Assembly: GCA_004352715.1 (NCBI GenBank)
Contig: SCFE01000058.1
Coordinates: 1,413,243-1,477,242, forward strand
Reading direction: 5' to 3'
DNA: 64,000 bases
Source of the DNA: Hofstenia miamia
Taxonomy: Eukaryota; Xenacoelomorpha; Acoela
Part shown: positions 45,238 through 55,800 of the stretch, piece by piece
Numbering within the stretch: the first letter of the stretch is position 1
Layout: every line of letters begins with the position of its first letter
Notes under the pieces: model-generated
What the model was told of the DNA's origin: nothing
Databases searched by the model: none
Seen by the model: only the letters and a program-made list of their open reading frames with translations
Translations under genes and position numbers: made by a program

Positions 45238-46660
45238 GAGCTAGACAGCTTGGTCACAAAGACAGTTTTCATAGAGGCATAGCAGCCCTAAGATCTGATG
45301 GTCTAAGCTTCGATGAGCAAACATTTAATGCACTGAAGGAGAAGCATCCCAACAATTCAAAAAATATAACAGATTCGGGTACTGAAGACTCAGAGCCATT
45401 CGTAATAAACAAAGACATTCTGATTAAATGTGTGAAAAGCTTTCCCCAGGGATTCTGCTACCGGTGTCTCTAAACTTTATGCTTCCCATCTGATTAATGC
45501 ATTCCAATGCCCAACTCCTGAATATGGGGACAAAGCAATTGCATCTGTGCTCGAAGTAATCAACTGTTTAATATCTGGTAATGCTCCTGAAGAAATTGCA
45601 CCATTTCTTTGTGGAGCTAATTTTTTTGAATTGAAGAAAAAAGACGGTGGAATTCGCCCAATTGCTGTGAGAGAAGTTCTTCGAAGATTGATTGCCAAAT
45701 GTTTATGTCAATTGTCAAGGAATAGGGCAGCTGCTCTTTTTTCTCCACTTAAAGTTGGTGTAGGTATTAAGGGAGGTTGTGAAGCCGTCATCCATGCTTT
45801 GAATGGATTGGTGGAAGCTGTTGGATCAAAGACAAATTTAGCATTTCTCCAGGTAGACATNNNNNNNNNNNNNNNNNNNNNNNNNNNNNNNNNNNNNNNN
45901 NNNNNNNNNNNNNNNNNNNNNNNNNNNNNNNNNNNNNNNNNNNNNNNNNNNNNNNNNNNNNNNNNNNNNNNNNNNNNNNNNNNNNNNNNNNNNNNNNNNN
46001 NNNNNNNNNNNNNNNNNNNNNNNNNNNNNNNNNNNNNNNNNNNNNNNNNNNNNNNNNNNNNNNNNNNNNNNNNNNNNNNNNNNNNNNNNNNNNNNNNNNN
46101 NNNNNNNNNNNNNNNNNNNNNNNNNNNNNNNNNNNNNNNNNNNNNNNNNNNNNNNNNNNNNNNNNNNNNNNNNNNNNNNNNNNNNNNNNNNNNNNNNNNN
46201 NNNNNNNNNNNNNNNNNNNNNNNNNNNNNNNNNNNNNNNNNNNNNNNNNNNNNNNNNNNNNNNNNNNNNNNNNNNNTGCAGCCTTCGATTGTTTCTCTTG
46301 CGGGTACTAATGCTGATCATGCTCTGGAAGTTTCAGACAACCGCAACCGTACTAAATACGCAGAATCATGTTCAGCTGCTGGTATATCCTTCATACCACT
46401 ATCAGTGGAAGTTTTAGGAGGATGGTGACCAATTGCTATCAAAGTATTCTCCAAGATGTCTTTTATGTCTTCTGCCAGAAGTGCCTCTTGCGATCTGAAT
46501 GCGATTTTTACATATTTTTTCCAGCAATTGTCAGTAATTTTGGTTATGGTACAAGCAATTCATGTCTAATCTGTGACATCTGGAACACAAACTCATTAAA
46601 TAGTGTTATCCTCAGCATCTCAACCATTGTACAAGTTTTTCAGAATCGATCACCCAAAAA
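45238..46660 (+). pseudogene. non-LTR retrotransposon reverse transcriptase, broken
   Basis: From about 45270 the frame reads GIAALRSDGLSFDEQTFNAL and INKDILIKCVKSFPQGF. After a frameshift near 45460 it continues KLYASHLINAF, LISGNAPEEIAPFLCGANFF, ELKKKDGGIRPIAVREVLRR and GVGIKGGCEAVIHALNGL. This is the well-known 'KKDGGIRPIAVG..LRRL..K' RT block of a widespread invertebrate non-LTR family. The catalytic core after FLQVD is in the 416-N gap 45861-46276. After the gap, GTNADHALEVSDNRNRTKYA and AAGISFIPLSVEVLGGW match the C-terminal (probably endonuclease) region of the same family, followed by a stop at 46426 and a frameshifted tail. R2/NeSL-type affiliation is a guess. Dead copy, 5'-truncated. 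Confidence 0.7.
45861..46276. other. 416-N gap inside RT pseudogene
   Basis: Run of N that hides the catalytic core of the reverse transcriptase. Other gaps: 13409-13564, 50711-50868 and 61734-62026. Confidence 0.95.
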
Positions 46661-46879
46661 ATAATCATTGTAATGTTAATTTTATATGTATTGATTTTCA
46701 TTCTTTTAAAAAAAACGTCGGTTTTTAAAAAATATTTGACGCTTGTAGAGTTAAAAATCTATTCTAGCTATCTGTACCAACTGTTTGAAATTTGTTTTTT
46801 GGTAATTACTATATATAGAGAAAGATTGCCTACAGCGTGATGATTTTGCATTTGAAGTTCAAAATAATTAGTGAAGCCA

Positions 46880-47400
46880 ACATTTATATGCCCAATGCAT
46901 ATAATAATCGGTCTAGTGGCACAGATTTTTTACAGCTCTAGGTTTTAAATCTAAATCCCTTTTACAAAAAACACTTCCAAATCTTTCAGATCTAAAAATT
47001 AAAGCATGAGCCTTTGTTGGTCCTGATATTAAAGAGTTGTTGAACAATAATGAAGAATTATGTTATTCACTCAATGATGTAGAAAAAGCTGCTTGGGATA
47101 GTTTTAGAAATGTTTCACAAATTTTTCTCGGAAACAAGAAAGGCAACTCACACTCAATGATAGTAAAAAAATTGATAGTAAATAATAACTGAATGGATTG
47201 CCGAATGAGCTTAAATGTATGCATGTTGGATTCGTATTTGGACGAATTTAAGCAGAAGATGGGATCATGTTCCGAAGAACAAGTTGAACTACTTTATCAA
47301 TGTTTTATTAGGTTTAAACAATGCTATCAACCAAAATGTCAATGACAGAATGATGGGAGTAGATGTTTGAACTGTTGTTGGGGAAACAAATCAAAACTCA
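46880..47400 (+). pseudogene. decayed repeat-associated protein of unknown function
   Basis: Reading the plus strand in shifting frames gives FVGPDIKELLNNNEELCYSL, NDVEKAAWDSFRNVSQIFLG, NKKGNSHSMIVKKL, CRMSLNVCMLDSYLDEFKQK and CSEEQVELLYQCF. The same order of motifs (FVGPDI..L..., FLGN.K, MSLK.HFLHSHLD.F, SDEQGE.FHQD) is one I recall from many multi-copy arthropod sequences of unnamed function. Here key histidines are replaced and stops interrupt, so this is a relic. The family name and role are unknown to me. Confidence 0.45.
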
Positions 47401-47577
47401 AATATAAGAAAAGGAAGTATAGGTTATTTTCAATGTCATTCTGTTCATATTCCTATTTCGTTAAATCAATTCTTATAATCTTTGAAATTTTCAATAAAAT
47501 TAATTTGAAATTTAATTAAATATTTTCTTGAAAAAAAATTCGTTATTCCAATTGTGGAAATTTGTGTATAAAGAGTA

Positions 47578-49135
47578 CAGTACTGGAAAAATAATTCTGC
47601 AAACCATGATGTGTCATAAATATTTCCAAAAAATGACGCCAAGAATGTCATAGGTAATTTTTAATTAGATTTGGTGTTGCAGAAAGAGGAAGTCAATGTT
47701 GAGAAATAATTATCACTGTTTCCCTTAAATATCAAGAAGAAATCCTACAATGCTTGTGGTTAGTTAAATTTTTCTTGGAAAAATTTATTTGGCCACTTCA
47801 GACCAAATATGAGAATTTAAAAAATTTCATTGCCTGAGCTTTTTCAGTTTATTTATTTTGAAAATATCTAACAACAGTCTTTCTTCACCATATATGATGC
47901 CTGGTTACATACCTATTGCCATCCACGAGTTGAGTATCCCCAAACATTTGGAAGGGATGAGTCAATGTAATATAGATCAACTTGTAGAGCGACCTCAAAG
48001 TACTTTCGGGGATATTATCAGACGTTTCACTTCTGAAAACATCATTGCCCCCAAGCCAAATTCCGGAAGACCAAATAAGATCTCCAAAACTTCCCAGTCA
48101 GCTCTTGTGTGCCTTTCAAAGCGAAATTTCATTAATATTTTAGAAGAACTTTGCAATGAATGGGCTGATTGTCGTAAGGCAAAAACTGTGCGAAACATCC
48201 TAAAGAAGTACTCAATTGGGACTTTTGTGGCACCGTGAAAGCCATTCTTTACCTCAAACCAAAAATTTACCCCGGATGAGATGTTATATTTTCAGATGAG
48301 TTAAGATTGGAGCTATACTGATCAAAAAGAATGTTGATAAAAAGACCTACTGTGCAGAAGTTCAGATTCTTGCCGCAATTTACTCTGGGGACCATGAAGT
48401 ATAGTGGGAAGCCTGTCATGGTATGGGGTGCAATATGGAAGCATGACTTTTGCAAAATTTTTCACATCACTGGTACTCTCCGAAGCTCTCAATATGCTTA
48501 GATTCTAGAGAAGGAACTCTTGCCACTTCTTACATGTGATTCAATATATCAGCAGGATGGTGATCCATGTCATATCTCAAAAGAAATGAAAACTTCTTCC
48601 ACAGTATGGGATTGCTGCTATCCTTGCTGACTTGCCTGGCCAAACTCCAGGCCTTAACATTGAAAATATGTGGAAAGAGGACAAATATCGGACTGCACAG
48701 CATACTTTTCACACTGAAGACGAGCTGTTGAGCGCAACAAAGAAATAATTCAATGCAATCCCTGATCGCCTTGAAGCTGTTTTTATTCGCTGAAAGGGAT
48801 ACCCTACAAAATATTAGAAGAAAGAATTTTTTGCTAAGTCAATTTTTAATTTAGGGCTCCTATTTTGAATTTAATTTTTTGGATTTGCTCATTTGTTAAA
48901 TTTTTTTCAGATGGCCGAATACATTTTTCCTGTACAAGTTTTCAGTTTTCTAATTTTGATTAAAAATTAATAGCCAATTGTGTTTCTACATATTTTATGG
49001 CATTAAATATAAAGTTTTTCCCTTCTCAGTCAAAGTAACAATTAGTTATAATTTTACGCACGGCATAACCTATCCAATGAATTATCATAATTTCTTCAAA
49101 ATAGCAAGGTGGTTGAATACATATTTCCAGTACTG
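47578..49135 (+). mobile_element. Tc1-type DNA transposon, 1558 bp, TIRs and TA target sites
   Basis: Starts CAGTACTGGAAA at 47578 and ends TTTCCAGTACTG at 49135, each flanked by TA (47576-47577, 49136-49137), exactly as Tc1/mariner elements insert. Similarity of the ends goes further inward (ATTC..CAACC and imperfect matches beyond). Length is normal for a full Tc1 element. The transposase inside is damaged. Confidence 0.85.
47858..48790 (+). pseudogene. Tc1-type transposase, interrupted
   Basis: The first frame (47858-48238) has the paired-type DNA-binding region and GRP linker (PNSGRPNKISKTSQSALVCL) and continues to KTVRNILKKYSIGTFVAP, then a stop. Further pieces in other frames: FSDELRLELY (first catalytic Asp, about 48295), GKPVMVWGAIW, IYQQDGDPCHIS (second Asp, about 48560), then a degenerate region around 48625-48680 where the third acidic residue would be. 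At least two frameshifts and several stops. Non-functional; it lies within the element with intact ends. Confidence 0.8.
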
Positions 49136-49784
49136 TATTAATTTTATAAAGAAAATGTAAATATTGTTTTACAAACTTTAACTGATATAGTGCATCTTTC
49201 ATTTAAGTGTCTGTAAGTAAATCTGCATTGATAAGATGTATTTCTTTAGAGAAAGATTACAAATTTTTAAATAAATGCTTTTGAAATAAGCATGAAATAG
49301 TAAGTCAAAATTGTAGTGGAAGCTTATCAAAGCCATATTTTTTCTTTATTTGTCACATTCATGTATTTTCTTCCTTTTACCTCCCTGGTTACTATTTTAT
49401 TTTAAGATAATAAACACTGTTTTATTTATTTCATAATCAATTAGGAACATTTTTTAATTGGAACAAGAAAAAATTTTTTGGTCTAGTATAATGAACTTTG
49501 TTCATATAATTAGTATGCTCATAGTTAGAGAATGATCCCCAAATTCTTTGTGGTTGAACGAGTGTAGAGTTTGCATGCAAAGATCAACTCCTTAAATTAG
49601 CATCACATTCTTAAAGGAACTTTCAGAAGTTAGTGATATATTGAAGGAATTCGTCGCCTAGGCTAGTCAGATATGCATTCTTTTGCTTTTAACTTTTACA
49701 ACATTTAGAATCCCATTTTAAGTTCTAACTTAGGCGGCTGAGGTGGACTCGAGGAAACGTGTCCTTCATTCACGTGTATGCTCC
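49136..49784. other. non-coding
   Basis: AT-rich intergenic DNA between the Tc1 element and the next candidate gene. Nothing recognised. Confidence 0.5.
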
Positions 49785-52134
49785 CTAGAAGTAATCAAAT
49801 TTCTTTCTTAAATCAACAAAATGTAACAAACATAGAAAAATTGACAAGGTTAGAATTAACAAACCAGAATTGGAAATTGAGTTATTTTCTGACCCAAATC
49901 TCCACCTCTTCATTTCATCATTAATTACTATAAATCCGCTAGATTTTTTAATTCTAAAGAAATTCTTATCCATAGAAAACCTATAAACTATATTTTTGCA
50001 ATGAGCAATGCATTTACAAATTATTGACAAAATCCTTAATAGAAGTGAGTAAGCACTTTTATATTACATTCTCTGTTTGAATTTCCAATAGGAACTGAAA
50101 AGAATTCTTTAATGAAGATTTTCGTTTAAGAATTTGCTCTATATATAACTATATAGATAGCTTATTTTGAAATTTTAGTTGATTTCTTAATATGCATAAA
50201 GACACATATTAAGAATATTGCAAAATAGGTTTGAGGCCATCTCCAAGTGGTTTGATGTGTTATTATTAAAAATTGATAAAACATTTTTATGAATCTTTTT
50301 TATTTTTTTTGTTTTTGGTTGCTGCTAATTATGGGAACTTAAAGAGATTTCGAAAATACAATACAAATACTTGATTTTTAGCTAAAATTTTACAAAATTC
50401 ATTTTGTATATAAAAGTTTTCAAATATTCCATGTATAACCAATTCAAACAATTTATTTCTATTAAAGTAATGAGAAAACTTTGGCTGTAATAGCACCGAG
50501 TACGGACAAAAAAGTACCAACTACATATATTTCTATAGTTCGTCACAAATGTTTACGCATATAAGGTTAACATGAAAAATTTTTGAATGATTCTAAGAAA
50601 CCAAACAGCCAATTCTAAATTTGTCAGGCTTCGCGCACATAAACTGAATAAAGAACATTTTTATCAGCAAATCATGAGTTGCCATCTTATGTTATATTCT
50701 GTTATATCCCNNNNNNNNNNNNNNNNNNNNNNNNNNNNNNNNNNNNNNNNNNNNNNNNNNNNNNNNNNNNNNNNNNNNNNNNNNNNNNNNNNNNNNNNNN
50801 NNNNNNNNNNNNNNNNNNNNNNNNNNNNNNNNNNNNNNNNNNNNNNNNNNNNNNNNNNNNNNNNNNNNGGTGCAATTTTGCACCTTATTTTTATTGGACC
50901 CTCCCCTCCTCCCAATAAGCAAAAGGATGCGAATACTGTTTCAAATTTTTGCCGACATAAGTATATATAATATTAATATATTTCAAATTCCCTGAAGTAT
51001 TGTACACAGCTTTGCCTAAATATTATTTTATTGATATATAGGAAGTGATTTTAAACAGTTGCTACTATTTTCATAAAGAATACGAGACACAGGTAGGAGC
51101 AGGCACACACTTCACTTAATTCAAACGTTTATGGTCCATAAAGCCCATAATCCTTTGCAAAGTTTTGTGATGTAAACAAATTTCACTTTTCAAACATTGA
51201 GTTGAATTAAAATCTTCTGTTAAAAGATTATATTTCATAAAGAACATAAGTATTTGAAATAAAGCAAAATTTAAATGTATGCTTGGATAAAAATGGAAAT
51301 TGCCGGTCAAAACTTTCAGACATTCGTAAGTACGTTGATTTTCATATTGTAAGTATAAATCCTAATTTCAAAATGTGTTTTCAATTTTCAATTCTTCTAC
51401 TTTTTAGGCTCTCTTTTATATAGTAATACATTATAAGATCTTTCGATTTAATCCACACGAGTCTCCAATATTTTCACACATATATACTAGTGTAACATCA
51501 CTAATTGGGGGGAGGAGTGCGACAGCGCGCAACAGACATTAAGAAACACAACACTGTGCTAGAATTGTGCTCTATTTACAACAACTCGTTCCTTTTTATA
51601 CAAATGACTATAAACATATTTACAATATACATGAAAACATGTAGTCCTGTCCCGATACTACACTAGAAAATATGCTTCCGTAAAAATGAGTTAATCAAAA
51701 AAAATAATATTTATGCAGCTGTAGTAACTTTTTTCGAAAACTAAGAGAAATGTTCAAGTAATACTTTCATTAGAAACAATGGAATTTTGTTGCATTAGAT
51801 GTGTGAATATTTGGGCCAAAAAATGTGACAAACGAATACTAAAAAGGTTTGGATTTTATTGAATCAAAAATTTTTATTTAATAGGAAATAAAACCGAAGG
51901 CTAAATTCATATGTGTTCTTACCCGATTGTATCTTCGAGACATATCTGAGTGTCTGTATGTCGAGAATTTCTAAAGAATTCTAATAGTGCTTCTCCAGAC
52001 AACATCTTTGCAACCCTCTTCAGAATTGCTATTTTCTCCACAAATTGTTGTGGCCAATTGCTGGAAGCCAATTCTTCTTGACAAAATTTTGTAATAACTG
52101 GAAGCAATTTTGTTGCGCAAGTTGAAGTCCTCAT
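49785..52134 (-). CDS. candidate two-exon small membrane protein, unrecognised
   Basis: Exon 1 complement(51923..52134): ATG at 52134, 70 codons plus GG, strong donor GG|GTAAGA. It encodes a helical, soluble-looking stretch (LLPVITKFCQEELASSNWP, FVEKIAILKRVAKMLSGEAL, LEFFRNSRHTDTQICLEDTI). Exon 2 complement(49785..49980) after TTATAG: with GG+G the frame continues GFSMDKNFFRIKKSSGF. It ends in one clear membrane segment (SGLLILTLSIFLCLLHFVDL), a basic RKK tail and TAG-flanked stop. Together 408 nt, 135 residues. The phase match is exact, but the acceptor has a poor pyrimidine tract and further exons could lie in the 1.9-kb intron, which also contains a 158-N gap (50711-50868). No family recognised. 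The layout would fit a tail-anchored protein. Exon 1 is more certain than the join. Confidence 0.35.
49981..51922. other. presumed intron, non-coding, with 158-N gap
   Basis: No recognised gene. It holds the 158-N gap 50711-50868. A minus-strand frame at 51116-51310 (IHLNFALFQILMFFMKYNLL) might be another exon but has no fitting splice phase that I could find. Around 51505-51530 there is a G-rich patch (GGGGGGAGGAGTGCGACAGC). Confidence 0.35.
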
Positions 52135-52802
52135 TCATGACCTATGAAAAATTGCACCCAACTTCGAATTCTTCGACTAGAGGCACTGCGCTGTATTGTT
52201 TGCATAAAGCCGAGCTCAATCAAAATTGATGGAATTGAGACTTATATTGAAAATTGAGTCATTAACTCAAAAAGAAGTTATTGATTAAAAACAGAAAACA
52301 AGAAAATCCAAACCATAAATACTAGTTGCGAAAGTAATTATTGTAAAATGTTTATAATTTCTCAGTTGCAAGAGCGCGGCAGGAAGTGCATCTTGCCTAG
52401 TTCAAACGCTAGATTAAACCTGCGATTTAGATTTTCTTTCAATGGAAAAATTTTTAATAATTGATAAATATATAATTCCCATGATTTTATTTGTCAAATA
52501 ACAAAGCGCTCATTAACTTTGACTTTGTGGAAATGTTAAAAATAGAAAATTAATTCGAGAAATTCTGAAGTTGTGTAATAATGCCAGACGTGCGCATATT
52601 TTTATTTTTGTCTACAAGTGGAACAAAATGACAAGCAGTTTTATTAAAATTCCTAGCGAACTTGATGCACATATGGTGAAAAACTGTTTAATTGAATAGA
52701 AAGACAATGAGCGGACACTTAAATAAATTGAAAGTAAATAATTGGCCTACGTACAATTGAACAAGGCAGCAACACAAACTGTGAAGTTTAGCTAGTACCT
52801 AG
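52135..52802. other. intergenic; divergent flank of two genes
   Basis: A gap of 668 bp between the minus-strand ATG at 52134 and the K2P ATG at 52803. It would hold both promoters if both genes are real. No TATA or other element could be assigned with confidence. Confidence 0.4.
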
Positions 52803-55800
52803 ATGGCGCGGTTGAAGGCGTTTCTGCTTCCCATTTCTTTTATAATAACATCATTATACATTCTTCTTGGTGCGTATATCTTCTGTTTTATTGAAAATAG
52901 TTACATCGAAGAAAATAGTGATACATACTTGATGGAAATCGAGGTATTTTTAACCCATTATGCCAAGAACTTTTCGAAAAATTCGAATATAACTACAAAC
53001 GACCTCGCAGAATTTGTTGAAAACTACAACCTCAATCACCATTTTCGAGGAGAACTCCGAGTAAAATGGGACTTTTCGACAGGAGTCTACTATTGCCTTC
53101 AGACTATAACAACAATAGGTAACACTTTGCCGTATATTGCATATTTAGTAAATGAAACAGGAAATGTGGCTTAGGGCATTTTTGTACACCTATTTAATAT
53201 TTGATGATAACGAAATCTTTAGTATTGGCAAAGGAAATGGAATTTCAGTGTAGAACAAACTCCGATTTCCAAAATTTCTGTTTATCTTAATTGCAAATCT
53301 ATTTCAAGGAATTTTTATAATATAAATTTTGAAACAAAAGACCGATATTTAAGGTTACACATGATAACATATATTTTTAATTACGGTAGCAGCAACGCTT
53401 AAACATCATTAAAATATTGTACTTCTTTATGTCAATTTTTGTATTTTGATTTCATTTCAAAGATTTAATAACATCTATACATTACCATTCGAAAGTATTG
53501 AACCATCAGTAAATAGACATAATTAATTCATTTGTTGCTCTGTAAAGAAATATAGCAGATAGTGAAAACGGTGTTTTTGCCCCCTGGTGGTTAAGTCAAC
53601 AAATTCAATCATGTTTGATTGTACTCATAACATTGCATGCGGCAGCTTGTTAACTGACAAAAACCGAATTCTGAAATGTTTAAAAGAATTGAACGCACTA
53701 CTAACATACCGTGCTGTCCCTATTAAACTCAATAAACTCAATTCGTTCAAATTGTTACTTTTATAATTGCCAATAAGAGCTCCAATTTGCATATCGAATG
53801 CCTAGATACTAGTGATGCAATTAAGGAATTAGCTAACAAAAACTTCAGGAAGATCTTGATGTACGAGGGATTACCCATCTGTGCTCAGAATTATCAAGGG
53901 ATTTGAACAATGGGGTGTACTGATATCCACATAAGGTCTGAGAAACCTCAATAATGTACAAAAGAGATGTGTAAGGTCTCTTCTTCGAATGTCTAAGGCC
54001 AGTCCGAAACAAAGTGTAGTGTTGGAAATCTGTTTCGACTTCTGCAGTTAAAAGATATACTCAAGGCAATGGATTATATGCTTAAATCGCTGCCGAAAAG
54101 CTATAACTTATAAAATTGCAGAAAGTGAATCAATGAAATTCTGTAAAAGAATTATTTTTCTTACAAAACTGGGGATATGTAGAGTTGAAACTAATTTTTA
54201 GATATTTCCATGGGGAAAGCAGGTTGTTTGGCACGCCCGGGTAAACCACAGTATATTCTTGCTACAAACAAGTTTGGCGAAGGGAGCATCGTGACATGGA
54301 ATTTCATCACTGCTGGATTAACCAAGTGTGGGGATTGTAGGAAATGTTTTCAATGTACAGATAATAATCAGAAAATAATTGAGTATCTTATAGATTTGAT
54401 CTACATTCTAAAAAACAATCAAGCGCATGGCCTGAGCGGCTGCTACATCTGCTAATACGTTAACCCATCGTTGTGTTTCATATGGAAGGATGAAATGAGA
54501 AAAATAGTTAGGATTGGTGGTATAATCAATAGTGATAATACCAGGGAATTCTCGAAGAATCACATTACAACAAGCTCGTGCCTCTGCCAGACATTTTTCA
54601 GTACAAAACGAGTTTTTTAAGACAATGGAGTAGTGGTCAAAGACCTGATATTAACATGATCGAGTACATGTGGGCTCAAGTTGAGCAAAGACTGAACACT
54701 CAAACTAGATCGAGTTGGTCCACTCGAATTTCGAGTAGTCGCAATTAGTGTTTTGCGGGTGACCCGAACCTTTTTTTAAAGTCTGGTAGGTATTTAAAGG
54801 CTTATTTTAGAAGTCAGACTCAATTTAGGCCACTCGTCTGTATTTAATTGACGGGTGGATTTCAGGCATAGTGGAGAATGGTAGTGCTTTGCGATTGGAG
54901 CTTTTTGTTGGGCGCAGCGGTCAATTATTTGTTATATGTAGCCGTGACCGCACGACGCTAAAGTTCAGATTTCTCAATTAATCTCGACTTACACTCATCT
55001 TGAATAAAAGTCATTATTCAATGTAAAAATCGTAACTTGAAAATTGAAGCCGGTACAGGCCACGGCTTACAGCTGGCCGGGTCCAAACAGTATCCATGCT
55101 GAAAGCCACGAAGCAATAGAGACTGTGCGGGCGGACATCAGACAGGGAAGGCAATGGGCAGGTAGGGTCATCTGTTGTCTTACAAAGCAGATCGGACCCA
55201 GACGGGCACGGGCGCCCAATATTTCCCCACCGGCAAACAATACTCGTAAGGCTCTACTATACCTATAAAAAATATTTTATAAAGAAGGTATAATATATAA
55301 TAAACTTATCTTATTAGCTTGAAATGTTAAGATAAAAATATATATATAAGTTTGAATGTTGGTTGTTAAAGAGTTGTAGATCCACATATTTACTTCAAGT
55401 TTCGAGTTGTAGAAATTCGATTGGATTCCACGTTGCAGATACATATTTTAGCCCGTATTGAAGTATGTGATATGATTCTAATATAAAATATATTTGTATT
55501 AAATTGGACTGGTCGCATCATTTAACGCTATTATTTATTTAATATTTACTATATTTGTTAGATTTATTTTTAGCATATAGCTTGTTAATTTCTATTTTCA
55601 GCAAGTATTCCTTTGTCTTTTTCTAAATATTCCGCATTGATTGATAAAACTAATCTTGTTGCCAACATTCATAAAAAAATAGAAAGCTTTTGAAATCGGT
55701 TTTAGCTATATTCGGCTCGGGGAGGATTTCCTCCCTCTTATTAAGGACTTGATTATTGCTCAAAAAGTTGTTAAACCAAAGGTTTTTCTTAAAGTTTACT

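Noticed and set aside
51116-51310. Additional exon of the candidate minus-strand gene
   Set aside because: The frame is plausible, but the only nearby acceptor puts it out of phase with exon 1 and no good donor follows.
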